Source: an uncultured Ellagibacter sp. (GTDB taxonomy: Bacteria; Actinomycetota; Coriobacteriia; Coriobacteriales; Eggerthellaceae). Taken from it: 47,259 nt of DNA. This document shows positions 39,484 to 47,259 of this stretch, in pieces. Positions within the stretch are counted from its first letter, which is position 1, and each line of letters starts with the position of its first letter. The notes under the pieces are model-generated. The model was not told the DNA's origin. It made no database searches and saw nothing but the letters and a program-made list of their open reading frames with translations. The position numbers and the translations under genes are program-made. The stretch is from contig CAKUGU010000014.1 of assembly GCA_934654815.1 (NCBI GenBank), positions 1 to 47,259 on the forward strand. Reading direction: 5' to 3'.

Positions 39484-42279
39484 GTGCGAAACCCCAGCGC
39501 TCTCTCCGCGATCGCGAATCGCGTTCTCGCGCTCGCAGTCGCTTTTGCCGTGGCGTTTTCCCTCGTGCCGACGTCCCCGCGCGCGGCGTTCGCCGACGGC
39601 TCAGGCGATTCCGGCGACAAGGTGGTCAAGGTCGGCTGGCTTGCCAACAACGAGGGATTTCAGGAAGGCGAGCCGGGCGGCTATCTTACGGGCTGGGGCT
39701 ACGAGTACCTGCAGACGCTTTCGTACTACACGCCCGGCTGGAAATACGAGTACGTCACCGGCACGTTCAGCGAGCTCATGGAAAAGCTCGAGGCGGGGGA
39801 AATCGACCTCATGCCGAACATCTCCTACACCGAGGAACGCGCGAATAATCTGCTGTTCTCGACGAACCCCCAGGGGACGGAACGCTACTACATTTACGCG
39901 AAGTCGTCGCGAGACGACCTCACGAAGGGCGACCCGAGTGCCCTGAACGGGCTTGTCATCGGGTGCAACAAGGGCGTCATCCAGACCAAGGCGGGCCAGG
40001 AATGGCTTGCTGACGAGGGCGTTTCGTGCACGTACCGGTACTACGACACGGGCGACGAGCTCTTCGACGCGCTTTCCGCCGACGAGGTCGACGCCATCAT
40101 CATGAACGACACGATCTCCTCCGACGACGCCATGGTGATGTTCTCGGTGGGCGAGAGCAACTACTACCTCACCACCCCGAAATCGCGCCCGGACCTCATG
40201 GACGACATCAACGCCGCGATGACGATGATCCAAAGCGCGAATCCCCGCTACAACGACGAAGTCAAGACGAGTTACTCGGTGAGCAACGGCGGCTCGACGA
40301 CGCTCACGAGCGCCGAGCGGTCATGGCTCGACGAGAAAGGGTGGTCCCTCACCGTCGGGTACCTCGACAGCGCGCTGCCGTATTCGAGCGAAGCCGCGGA
40401 CGGCGCCTTCGACGGGGCGCTTTCCGCGCTCATCGATTCGCTTGAGGATCGCTTCGGTATAACGGTCAACACCGTGGCGTTCTCTTCGAACGCCGATATG
40501 AAGGCGGCGCTCAACGACGGGAACATCGACGTCGCCATGCCGGTCGCCAAGGATTACTGGCTTGCCGAGCGGGACGACTGCATCCAATCTTCGGCGATGG
40601 CGCAGACCGCGCTCATCGCGGTGTACGCGGGAGGGCGCCTCGACGACGCGCTCGGCTCGATCGCGTATTCTCCCGAGTCGCTTTTGAACCGCAGCCTTAT
40701 CGGCGTGCGCTACCCCGACTCGCGCATCGTCGACTGCGCAAGCGCGCTCGACAGCATCGAGGCCGTCAAGCGGGGCGACGCGACGTGCGCGATCATCCCC
40801 GTCACCGGCATGGACGTGCTGCGCGAGCAGACCGACTTCTCGGATCTGAAGACCGCGCAGCTGCCCGACGGCATCGATCTCACCTGCTGGATGAAGCGGG
40901 GAGATGCGAGGCTTTTAAGCATCGTCGACAAAGCCATCGTGGAATCGAAGGACGAGATAACGGCCGAGGCCTACCATTATTCCAACGAGAGCTCCGACTC
41001 GGACCTTGTCCAGTTCGTCAAGAAGCACCAGCTGCCCATCGTCGTGTGCGTGATGGGGCTTTTGGTCGCGGTCGTGCTCACGCTCGTCTGGGCCCTGCGG
41101 AAGGCCCGCCGCGCGCAACAGAAGGCGCAGGCCGCCAACGCCGCGAAGACGGCGTTCCTCTCGCGCATGAGCCACGATATCCGCACGCCTTTGAACGGCA
41201 TCGTCGGCCTTCTCGAGGTGAACGAGCTCGACCCCGAAAACGTCCAGCTCGCCAGCGAGAACCGCGCGAAGGCCAAGGTCGCGGCGAACCACCTGCTCAC
41301 CATCATCAACGACATCCTCGAGATGAGCAAGATCGAGGACCGCGCCATCGTGCTCGAAAACAAGCCGTTCAACCTGATCGAGCTCTTCCGCGAGATACGC
41401 ATCCTCTCGCAACTGCGCGCGTCCGATCGCGGCGTCACCCTTTCCGTCGGCCCGGCGGAAACGCTCGCGTATCCCGACGTGTACGGCAGCCCCACCCACG
41501 TGCGCCGCGTCATGGTCAACCTGCTCGACAACAGCATCAAGTACAACAAGCCGGGCGGAAGCGTCACCTGCACATGCTCGGTCGTGCGCGTGGAAGGCGA
41601 CACGGTCGTGTACCGTTTCGTCATCGCCGACACGGGCATCGGCATGAGCGAGGAATTCCTCGAGCACATCTTCGAGCCGTTCTCCCAGGCCGCCGACGAT
41701 GCGCGCAGCACGTTCCAGGGAACGGGTATGGGCATGCCCATCGTGAAGGCGCTCGTCGACGAGATGGGCGGCACGATCGACGTGCAAAGCGAGCTCGGTC
41801 GCGGGTCGACTTTCGCGGTCGTGCTGCCGTTCACCATCGATCGCGACCCCGCCGAGCACAGGCGCGAGCGCGAGGAGGAAGCCGACTGCTCCATCGCCAA
41901 CATGAACGTCATGCTCGTCGAGGACAACGACCTCAACGCCGAGATCGCCGAGACCCTGCTCGAAAACGAGGGCGCCTCGGTGGTGCGCGCCCGCGACGGC
42001 CGGGAGGCGGTCGAGCTGTTCTGCCATAAGGAGCCCGGAACCTTCGACGCCATCCTCATGGACATCATGATGCCGCGCATGAACGGCTACGAGGCCACGC
42101 GCGCCATCAGGCTTTCCGACCGGCTCGACGCGGCGAGCATCCCGATCGTCGCCATGACGGCGAACGCGTTTGCCGAGGACGTCAAGGCGACGAAGGACGC
42201 GGGGATGAACGGCCACCTCTCGAAGCCGGTCGACGTCGATCTGCTCAAGCGCACGCTCGCGAGCTGCCGCGATAGGTAA
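39484..42279 (+). CDS. Hybrid sensor histidine kinase with two solute-binding domains
   Basis: This 931-residue membrane sensor kinase resembles EvgS-type proteins. A signal peptide ends near residue 38 (PRAAFA). Two bacterial extracellular solute-binding (SBP_bac_3) domains follow at about 43-265 and 280-505, then one membrane helix (about 517-540). The dimerisation domain has phospho-acceptor H564 in SHDIRTPLNG. The catalytic ATPase domain has IADTGIGM and GTGMGMPIV. A receiver domain has D860 in LMDIMMPRMNGYEATR. No HPt or output regulator is fused, and none lies beside it, so the phosphorelay partner is elsewhere. Ligands are probably small solutes such as amino acids. It starts at GTG. 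Confidence 0.92.
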   Translation: MRNPSALSAIANRVLALAVAFAVAFSLVPTSPRAAFADGSGDSGDKVVKVGWLANNEGFQEGEPGGYLTGWGYEYLQTLSYYTPGWKYEYVTGTFSELMEKLEAGEIDLMPNISYTEERANNLLFSTNPQGTERYYIYAKSSRDDLTKGDPSALNGLVIGCNKGVIQTKAGQEWLADEGVSCTYRYYDTGDELFDALSADEVDAIIMNDTISSDDAMVMFSVGESNYYLTTPKSRPDLMDDINAAMTMIQSANPRYNDEVKTSYSVSNGGSTTLTSAERSWLDEKGWSLTVGYLDSALPYSSEAADGAFDGALSALIDSLEDRFGITVNTVAFSSNADMKAALNDGNIDVAMPVAKDYWLAERDDCIQSSAMAQTALIAVYAGGRLDDALGSIAYSPESLLNRSLIGVRYPDSRIVDCASALDSIEAVKRGDATCAIIPVTGMDVLREQTDFSDLKTAQLPDGIDLTCWMKRGDARLLSIVDKAIVESKDEITAEAYHYSNESSDSDLVQFVKKHQLPIVVCVMGLLVAVVLTLVWALRKARRAQQKAQAANAAKTAFLSRMSHDIRTPLNGIVGLLEVNELDPENVQLASENRAKAKVAANHLLTIINDILEMSKIEDRAIVLENKPFNLIELFREIRILSQLRASDRGVTLSVGPAETLAYPDVYGSPTHVRRVMVNLLDNSIKYNKPGGSVTCTCSVVRVEGDTVVYRFVIADTGIGMSEEFLEHIFEPFSQAADDARSTFQGTGMGMPIVKALVDEMGGTIDVQSELGRGSTFAVVLPFTIDRDPAEHRREREEEADCSIANMNVMLVEDNDLNAEIAETLLENEGASVVRARDGREAVELFCHKEPGTFDAILMDIMMPRMNGYEATRAIRLSDRLDAASIPIVAMTANAFAEDVKATKDAGMNGHLSKPVDVDLLKRTLASCRDR

Positions 42280-42468
42280 GCAGCGTCTTCGGGCGGGGCT
42301 TGAGGCGTCGCCGTGTCCATGTTGGGCGGGGGAGGCCGAGGCGCCGTTGCGGCCGTGCTGGGTGGGCTGTCGGATGCGTGCGGGAAGGGCCGCCCAGCCT
42401 CGCCTGCGAGTTCGCGCCGCAAGCCGAACGAATGCGGCGCGCATGCTTCTTTCCCGAAGATGTTCTGG

Positions 42469-42474
42469 TATCAT
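42469..42474 (+). promoter_or_regulatory. Possible -10 for tRNA-Leu
   Basis: TATCAT with a CTGG extension ends 31 nt before the tRNA. No good -35 is seen, so this is weak. Confidence 0.3.
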
Positions 42475-42505
42475 GTGCACGCTCGTTTTTCGGAACGCAG
42501 CCCGT

Positions 42506-42591
42506 GCGGGCGTGGCGGAATTGGCAGACGCGCCAGATTTAGGTTCTGGTGGGCAACCCCCGTGAAGGTTCAAGTCCTTTCGCCCGCACCA
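42506..42591 (+). tRNA. tRNA-Leu (anticodon UAG)
   Basis: This 86-nt class II tRNA decodes CUN leucine codons. The acceptor stem GCGGGCG (42506-42512) pairs with CGCCCGC (42581-42587), and A plus an encoded CCA end at 42591. The anticodon stem CCAGA/TCTGG encloses loop TTTAGGT with anticodon TAG at 42540-42542. A long variable arm (GGGCAACCCCC) and a T arm with GGTTCAAGTCC are present. Confidence 0.97.
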
Positions 42592-42630
42592 ATTGGGGGG
42601 AGGGTGCTTTTCGGCACCTTCCCCCCAATT
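42591..42630 (+). terminator. Long hairpin directly after tRNA-Leu
   Basis: A 17-bp stem with one G-U pair (42591-42607 with 42614-42630) and a TTTTCG loop begins at the last base of the tRNA. There is no T-run behind it. It may terminate or pause transcription, or help 3' processing, and it precedes sstT. Confidence 0.6.
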
Positions 42631-42673
42631 GCATTGTGAACGCAATCGCAAGGAAGGAAGGGATCACCCCGAA

Positions 42674-43921
42674 ATGGACGCCATCAAGAAACTCGGGCGC
42701 GCATGGAACTCGATCAGCCTGATCAAGCGCATCATCGTCGGCTTGGTCATCGGCACCGTGCTCGCCGTCGTGTGGCCCGGCAACGACATCGTCGAGATGC
42801 TCGGCACGCTGTTCGTGAACGCGCTGAAGAGCGTTGCCCCCATCCTCGTGTTCTTCCTGGTCATCAGTGCTCTTTGCAACGCGAAGGGCGGCGGCCAGAT
42901 GAAGACCGTCATCATCTTGTACCTCGTCGCGACCTTCGTGGCGGGCGCCGTGGCCGTCATCGCGAGCACCTTGTTCCCGGTCGACCTCACGCTCACCGCC
43001 CCGGCGGAGGACCAGGCCTCTCCCGAGGGCATCGGGCAGGTTCTGGCCACGCTCATCACCAACGTGGTCGCGAACCCCGTGGAAGCGCTCATGAAGGCGA
43101 ACTATCTGGGCATCCTCGCGTGGGCCGTCGTGCTCGGTATCGCGCTTCGCCACGCGAACGACCAGGTGAAAAGCGTGTTCTCGAGCATTTCCGACGCGGT
43201 GTCGACCGTCGTCCGCTGGATCATCTCGCTCGCGCCGTTCGGCATCCTGGGCCTTGTGTACACCGCGGTGAGCACGAACGGCCTCGAGATCTTCACCGAG
43301 TACGGCCAGCTTCTGCTCGTGCTCGTCGGCGCCATGCTCTTCATCGCCTTCGTCACGAACCCGCTTCTGTCCTTCGCCTGCTTCCGCAAGAACCCCTATG
43401 GGCTTGTGGTGCGCTGCCTGAAGGACTCGGGCCTGACGGCGTTCTTCACGCGCTCTTCCGCGGCGAACATCCCGGTGAACATGGAGCTGTGCCGCAAGCT
43501 CGGTCTTAACAAGGACAACTACTCGCTGTCCATCCCGCTCGGCGCCACCATCAACATGGGCGGTGCCGCGGTGACCATCTCGGTCATGGCGATGATGGCC
43601 GCCCACACCATGGGCATCGAGGTCGACATCCCCACGGCGATCATCCTGTCGGTGCTCTCCGCGATCAGCGCGTGCGGCGCCTCCGGCGTCGCGGGCGGTT
43701 CGCTTTTGCTGATCCCCCTGGCGTGCTCGCTGTTCGGCATCAGCAACGACATCGCGATGCAGGTCGTGGGCATCGGTTTCGTCATCGGCGTGATCCAGGA
43801 CTCCTGCGAGACCGCGCTCAACTCCTCTTCCGACGTCCTGTTCGCAGCGTCTGCCGAGTACGGCGAATGGAAGAGGCGGGGCCGCGACTTCAAGCCCGGC
43901 AAGGATGTCGAAGCGGCGTAA
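42674..43921 (+). CDS. sstT: Serine/threonine:sodium symporter SstT
   Basis: SstT imports serine and threonine with Na+ across the cytoplasmic membrane. The 415-residue protein is in the dicarboxylate/amino acid:cation symporter family, with about eight helices and two hairpin loops. SstT-type segments are [56 protein letters not shown] and [18 protein letters not shown] [16 protein letters not shown]. The ATG at 42674 follows AAGGAAGGAAGGG. An upstream 27-codon extension crosses the tRNA hairpin and is rejected. Serine and threonine uptake suits an amino-acid-fermenting anaerobe. Confidence 0.93.
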   Translation: MDAIKKLGRAWNSISLIKRIIVGLVIGTVLAVVWPGNDIVEMLGTLFVNALKSVAPILVFFLVISALCNAKGGGQMKTVIILYLVATFVAGAVAVIASTLFPVDLTLTAPAEDQASPEGIGQVLATLITNVVANPVEALMKANYLGILAWAVVLGIALRHANDQVKSVFSSISDAVSTVVRWIISLAPFGILGLVYTAVSTNGLEIFTEYGQLLLVLVGAMLFIAFVTNPLLSFACFRKNPYGLVVRCLKDSGLTAFFTRSSAANIPVNMELCRKLGLNKDNYSLSIPLGATINMGGAAVTISVMAMMAAHTMGIEVDIPTAIILSVLSAISACGASGVAGGSLLLIPLACSLFGISNDIAMQVVGIGFVIGVIQDSCETALNSSSDVLFAASAEYGEWKRRGRDFKPGKDVEAA

Positions 43922-43982
43922 ACGCGCTTCGCACCCTGCGGTGGCAGGTCGTCTGGTAGGCCGACCGCTCATCTGCGGCAAC

Positions 43983-44029
43983 AAGCCGCCTTCCCTCCCC
44001 GAACCACGGGGTCAAGGAGGGCGGCTTTT
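43983..44029 (+). terminator. Terminator after sstT
   Basis: AAGCCGCC plus CCTCC (43983-43998, with a 3-nt bulge) pairs with GGAGGGCGGCTT (44016-44027). An inner CCCC/GGGG pair caps it and a T-run follows. Confidence 0.75.
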
Positions 44030-44294
44030 CGTATTTTGGGGTAGGACGTGTTTTTTGGGGAAAGGGTGCGGTCATCTGGGATTTCTGACGTTTTCGACAG
44101 GATTGAAGATTCTTCGGCGGTCTTATGTTCGCCTTTTAATCCCTACTTATCCAGTTCCTTAAATATTCAAAATTCAGGGTATTTTGATTGCCCGTAAGGT
44201 TAAAACAAGATACTATTAGATTATTGCAAGTAATTACTGCGATGTTCTATTAGCACATCATCCTGTGGCAATATCTTAGAAGAAGGGATTACGA
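44030..44294. promoter_or_regulatory. AT-rich leader ahead of the ABC importer
   Basis: Between the sstT terminator and the binding-protein gene, 44095-44280 is strikingly AT-rich against a GC-rich genome. It holds the palindrome GTAATTAC (44230-44237) and the dyad GATGT/ACATC (44241-44245 with 44255-44259). Several TACTAT/TTCTAT-like -10 candidates occur, but none has a well-spaced -35. It probably holds the promoter and operators of the importer operon. No gene is supported. Confidence 0.45.
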
Positions 44295-45440
44295 ATGTCC
44301 GACCTTACCCGCCGCAACTTCGTGAAGGTTGCCGGCGCAACCACGATGACTGCCCTCGCCGCCGGCGCGCTTGCCGGCTGCTCGTCGAATGGCTCGTCTG
44401 AGGGCAAAACCGACTCTTCGAGCGACGCCTCCTCCGAACCAGAGTTCATGTCCAAGGGCAAAGGCGAGCATCTCGTCTGCGCCGTGACCGGCAAGCTCAT
44501 CAAAATCGCGCCGGCCATCCTTGCCAACCAGCTCGGTTACTTCGAGGAAGAAGGCTGTGATGTCGAGTTCCAGACCGTCGCCCTCGCCGACGCCATGGCT
44601 TCCATGTCGGTGAACAAACTCGACATCGATCTGTTCGGTATCGTGCCCGCCTGCTCGTACGTGTCCCAGGGCACCGAGGTATACGTTTTCGGCGGCACTA
44701 TCCTGAACGGCTCCGAGATCATCTCCACGAAGAACTTCACCAAGGAGCTCAAGAAGGCCGAGGACTTCAAGGGTCTGAACGTCGCATGCTCTCGCGAGGA
44801 ATCCGGCCAGATCTACCTCAAGAATTTCCTGCAGGAGTCCGGCCTCAAGCTCGGTGAGGACGTCGTCTTCGAATACGTCGATAACGCCACGACCGCCCTC
44901 GAGGGCCTGCGCTCCGGCCAGAACGACCTCTTCATCACGAATAACGCCATGGGTTACACCTACTCCACGTCCATGGACGACATCAAGGTCGCCGCCATCC
45001 CGGCCGACATCACGGGTGATTACCCCTGCTGCCGCCAGAACTGCTCCGAGGACGCCTACCACAACAAGTTCCTCTCGCTCGTCGATTTCGAGACGGCGCT
45101 CATCCGCGGCTACGATTACTACCTCAACAACAAGGAAGACGTCATCAAGCGCCTCGTCGATTACTCGGCGCAGAGCGCCGACTACGTCGAGGCCGCCATG
45201 TACGGCACCGCTGATTACCGTAACGTCATGAATCTGTCTCCCGACCCGCACACCAACGAGATCGTGAAGTTCTACAAAGCGATGCAGAACATCGGCGAGA
45301 TCGAGAAGAGCGACTACGACATGAGCGAGTACGCCACGTCCGCAGTGTACAAGAAGGCGCTCGACGCGCTTTGCGAGCGCGAGCCCGACAACGCCACATA
45401 CAAGAAGCTCGCGGAAGACTTCAGCAAGTACAACGCGTAA
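44295..45440 (+). CDS. ABC importer substrate-binding lipoprotein
   Basis: This 381-residue protein should capture the substrate outside the membrane. It resembles the NMT1/SsuA/TauA/NrtA class. Its signal joins a twin-arginine motif (TRRNFVKVAG) to a lipobox (ALAGC, near residue 28), so it is a Tat-exported lipoprotein. A Ser/Asp-rich linker precedes the two-lobe domain: APAILANQLGYFEEEGCDVEF, then TVALADAMASMSVNKLDIDLFG and KNFLQESGLKLGEDVVFEYV. Substrate could be a sulfonate, nitrate, thiamine precursor or other small anion and is not resolvable. ATPase and permease genes follow. Confidence 0.88.
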   Translation: MSDLTRRNFVKVAGATTMTALAAGALAGCSSNGSSEGKTDSSSDASSEPEFMSKGKGEHLVCAVTGKLIKIAPAILANQLGYFEEEGCDVEFQTVALADAMASMSVNKLDIDLFGIVPACSYVSQGTEVYVFGGTILNGSEIISTKNFTKELKKAEDFKGLNVACSREESGQIYLKNFLQESGLKLGEDVVFEYVDNATTALEGLRSGQNDLFITNNAMGYTYSTSMDDIKVAAIPADITGDYPCCRQNCSEDAYHNKFLSLVDFETALIRGYDYYLNNKEDVIKRLVDYSAQSADYVEAAMYGTADYRNVMNLSPDPHTNEIVKFYKAMQNIGEIEKSDYDMSEYATSAVYKKALDALCEREPDNATYKKLAEDFSKYNA

Positions 45441-45477
45441 AACGCTCGGCGCTTCATCAAGCTTGCGAAATCGAACA

Positions 45478-45504
45478 CGGCGGCTCTTCGATGGGCCGCC
45501 GTTT
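45478..45504 (+). terminator. Intra-operon hairpin between binding protein and ATPase genes
   Basis: CGGCGGC (45478-45484) pairs with GCCGCCG (45495-45501) around a 10-nt loop and is followed by only TTT. Such partial terminators usually lower expression of ATPase and permease relative to the binding protein. Confidence 0.5.
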
Positions 45505-45544
45505 GCGTGCCTTACGGCATGCGCATAAGGGAAGGAAGGTGCCG

Positions 45545-46426
45545 GTGGGCAGCCTCTCATTGAAAGATCTCTGTTTCGCCTACGACGATGACCTCGTCAA
45601 GGCGAGACAGCATCATCGCCTTGACGAGGGTGATGTGAAGGACGAGGATTTGGTGCTCAAACACCTTGACCTCGAAGTCGCCGACGGCGAGTTCCTGTGC
45701 CTCGTTGGGCACTCGGGATGCGGCAAGTCGACGACGCTGCGCATCCTGGCCGGCTTGCAAAAGCCGCTGTTCGGGACCATCGAATCGAATGGCACGCCCA
45801 TCGAAGGCCCCGGTCTCGACCGATCGGTGGTGTTCCAGAACTACTCACTTTTCCCCTGGATGACGGTGAAGAAGAATGTGGAGTTCGGCATCAACCAGGC
45901 GTCTATCGAGCTTTCGCGTGGGCTTTCGAAGCGCGATATCTCGGACATCGCCGATGAGTACCTGGCCAAGGTGTCCATGGCGAAGGCCGCCGATCTGTAC
46001 CCTTACCAGCTTTCGGGCGGCATGCGTCAGCGTGTCGCCATTGCGCGCGCCCTGGCGATGGACACTGAAGTGCTGCTTTTCGATGAGCCGTTCGGCGCGC
46101 TCGACATCAAAACCCGTCGCGAGCTCCAAATGCTCATGGAAGATCTTTGGGTGTCGGGCGAAAAGAAGAAGACGGCCGTCTTCGTCACGCACGACATCGA
46201 GGAGGCGCTGCTTCTGGCCGACCGTATCGTGTTCATGAGCGGCGGCGTGTTCCGCGACGAGTTCTCGGTTTCTGCGCCGCGTCCGCGCGTCCCAGAGTCG
46301 TATTTCGAGACCGTGCAATACAAGGAGATGCACGCCCGTCTGCTCGATTTGTTCTACCAGGCTGAAGAGACCAAGCTCGACCAGGCCGACCGCGAGCAAG
46401 TGTTCGACGGAGGTGAGATGCTGTGA
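45545..46426 (+). CDS. ABC importer ATP-binding protein
   Basis: This 293-residue cytoplasmic ATPase of the nitrate/sulfonate/taurine importer class has a complete motif set. Walker A is GHSGCGKST (55-63), signature LSGGMRQR (156-163), Walker B LLFDE with D180 and E181, D-loop FGALD, and H-loop VTHDIEEA. The start is taken as GTG at 45545, behind GAAGGAAGGTG, not the frame-open codon at 45371 that overlaps the binding-protein gene. An unusual charged stretch (about residues 13-33, DDDLVKARQHHRLDEGDVKD) lies between the first strand and Walker A. The permease start overlaps its stop. Confidence 0.92.
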   Translation: MGSLSLKDLCFAYDDDLVKARQHHRLDEGDVKDEDLVLKHLDLEVADGEFLCLVGHSGCGKSTTLRILAGLQKPLFGTIESNGTPIEGPGLDRSVVFQNYSLFPWMTVKKNVEFGINQASIELSRGLSKRDISDIADEYLAKVSMAKAADLYPYQLSGGMRQRVAIARALAMDTEVLLFDEPFGALDIKTRRELQMLMEDLWVSGEKKKTAVFVTHDIEEALLLADRIVFMSGGVFRDEFSVSAPRPRVPESYFETVQYKEMHARLLDLFYQAEETKLDQADREQVFDGGEML

Positions 46427-47259
46427 AACGTGCGTTGAAAATCCGCATCATCTTGGCTCACGTCCTCGTGATCGCGCTCGTGGCGGTGATCGCCCTTGCA
46501 CCGCACGCGAGGCGCAACGTCGCCGACCCGTTCGCGTTCTACGTGGCCATCGGCATCATAGAAGCGCTTTATCTTGTAGCGCTTTTCGCCGGCCGGAAGA
46601 AGGACCCCTTTCCGCAGGGCTCGACCGATATCACGCTGCTCGTCTGGACGCTTCTGCTTCTTTGGGAAGTTTTCGGGCCCGTCCTCGGCATTGCCCACAA
46701 CGTGCTTCTGCCCTCGCCTGAAAACGTGTTCAACGTGTTCGTCGAACATGGCGGGGAGCTCGTCGCAAGCGTCGTGTCCTCGCTCGAGCTTCTGCTGTCG
46801 GGCTTCTTCTTCGGCACGCTCTTCGGCGTTGTCCTCGGCGTTATCTGCGGCTGGATTCCGCGCCTTCGTGCTATGTTCTACCCGATCGCGAACGTGTTCG
46901 CGCCCATTCCGTCGGTCGTGTTCACGCCGTTCCTCGTCATCCTCATGCCGAACTATCGCCTGGCCGCTGTCATGGTCATCCTGCTCGGCGTGTTCTGGCC
47001 GCAGTTCTTGAATATGATCTTGCGTGTGGGGTCGTTGCCTCCCGCCATCATCGACAACACCCGCGTGCTCAAGGTGAGCAACTTCACCATGATCACGAAG
47101 GTCATCATGCCCTACATCCTGCCCGATATCCTGAAGGGTCTGCGCGTCTCGCTTACCACAGGGTTCCTCATGCTCATGTACGCGGAAAGCTTCGGGGCGA
47201 AGTCGGGCATCGGTTACTGGATTTCCAACGCGAACGTGTTCGCGAACTACGCCAACATC
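46423..47259 (+). CDS. ABC importer permease, incomplete at window end
   Basis: This membrane subunit belongs to the same importer. Its GTG start overlaps the ATPase stop (GTGA), and the frame stays open for 279 codons to the end of the window, so the 3' end is missing. Visible features are an N-terminal extra pair of helices (about 6-60), then the binding-protein-dependent transport permease domain starting near LLPSPENVFNVF. It includes FAPIPSVVFTPFLVILMPN and an EAA-like loop near LKGLRVSLTTGFLML. The family is SsuC/TauC/NrtB-like. Confidence 0.88.
   Translation, partial: MKRALKIRIILAHVLVIALVAVIALAPHARRNVADPFAFYVAIGIIEALYLVALFAGRKKDPFPQGSTDITLLVWTLLLLWEVFGPVLGIAHNVLLPSPENVFNVFVEHGGELVASVVSSLELLLSGFFFGTLFGVVLGVICGWIPRLRAMFYPIANVFAPIPSVVFTPFLVILMPNYRLAAVMVILLGVFWPQFLNMILRVGSLPPAIIDNTRVLKVSNFTMITKVIMPYILPDILKGLRVSLTTGFLMLMYAESFGAKSGIGYWISNANVFANYANI

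Noticed and set aside
41715..41750. GGGTATGGGCATGCCCATC resembling the arms of the mfd palindrome
   Set aside because: It encodes the conserved G2 box (GTGMGMPIV) of the histidine kinase ATPase domain and is not a copy of the element.
42300..42500. GC-rich repetitive-looking stretch before tRNA-Leu
   Set aside because: Short frames here lack start signals and I found no true repeat or palindrome comparable to the one in mfd.
1..47259. CRISPR arrays, insertion sequences, prophage genes or rRNA
   Set aside because: No spaced direct repeats, transposase, integrase, phage structural gene or rRNA segment was found on either strand.

Overview
The window is a GC-rich, tightly packed bacterial chromosome segment. 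It carries about 38 protein genes, one tRNA and the tmRNA gene. Gene content points to an anaerobic actinobacterium of the class Coriobacteriia, most likely an Eggerthellaceae member. The signs are a membrane-bound uptake [NiFe] hydrogenase with a Tat-exported small subunit, an ornithine carbamoyltransferase next to argS, Tat-type lipoproteins, a large hybrid sensor kinase with solute-binding sensor domains, and strong third-position GC that opens very long antisense shadow frames. The species cannot be named from the window alone, and the lineage call is inference.

Layout. 1-8001: a terminator of an upstream gene, then ornithine carbamoyltransferase, argS, a CPA1 cation/proton antiporter, a DUF364 protein (minus), a YhcH/DUF386 protein, smpB and an extremely acidic protein. 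8083-10981 (minus): a sulfur amino-acid pair (MalY/PatB-type lyase and a cystathionine gamma-synthase/lyase family enzyme) and ssrA (tmRNA), the RNA partner of SmpB. 11265-18596: an L,D-transpeptidase, a YbaK-type deacylase (minus), a heterodimeric ABC exporter and a HAD phosphatase. 18794-23456: a 514-residue protein resembling an AAA+ ATPase that has lost its P-loop, an Rrf2 regulator with IscR-like cysteines, a MutY-like glycosylase without iron-sulfur cysteines, mntP behind a yybP-ykoY manganese riboswitch, and prephenate dehydratase (minus).

23868-28655 is the hydrogenase locus: small subunit, large subunit, cytochrome b, terminator, an unrecognised membrane protein and the maturation protease. 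28974-32606 is a compact cluster of a rhodanese lipoprotein, two VTT/TVP38 membrane proteins, an HdrB-like CCG protein and a family-2 glycosyltransferase. It looks like one functional unit of unknown role. 32664-39397 holds nth (minus), mfd, a DMT transporter and a membrane dipeptidase. mfd carries an in-frame 117-bp palindromic insertion. 39484-47259 holds a hybrid histidine kinase, tRNA-Leu(UAG), the Ser/Thr symporter SstT, and an ABC importer of the nitrate/sulfonate/taurine class whose permease runs off the window end.

The most unusual observations are the palindromic element inside mfd, the rhodanese-VTT-VTT-CCG-glycosyltransferase cluster, the P-loop-less AAA+-like protein, the clusterless MutY-like protein with an altered catalytic Asp, a hydrogenase small subunit with Cys where the medial [3Fe-4S] cluster normally has Pro, and a recurrent TGGTAnAAT extended -10 element. 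No CRISPR array, insertion sequence, prophage or rRNA was seen.
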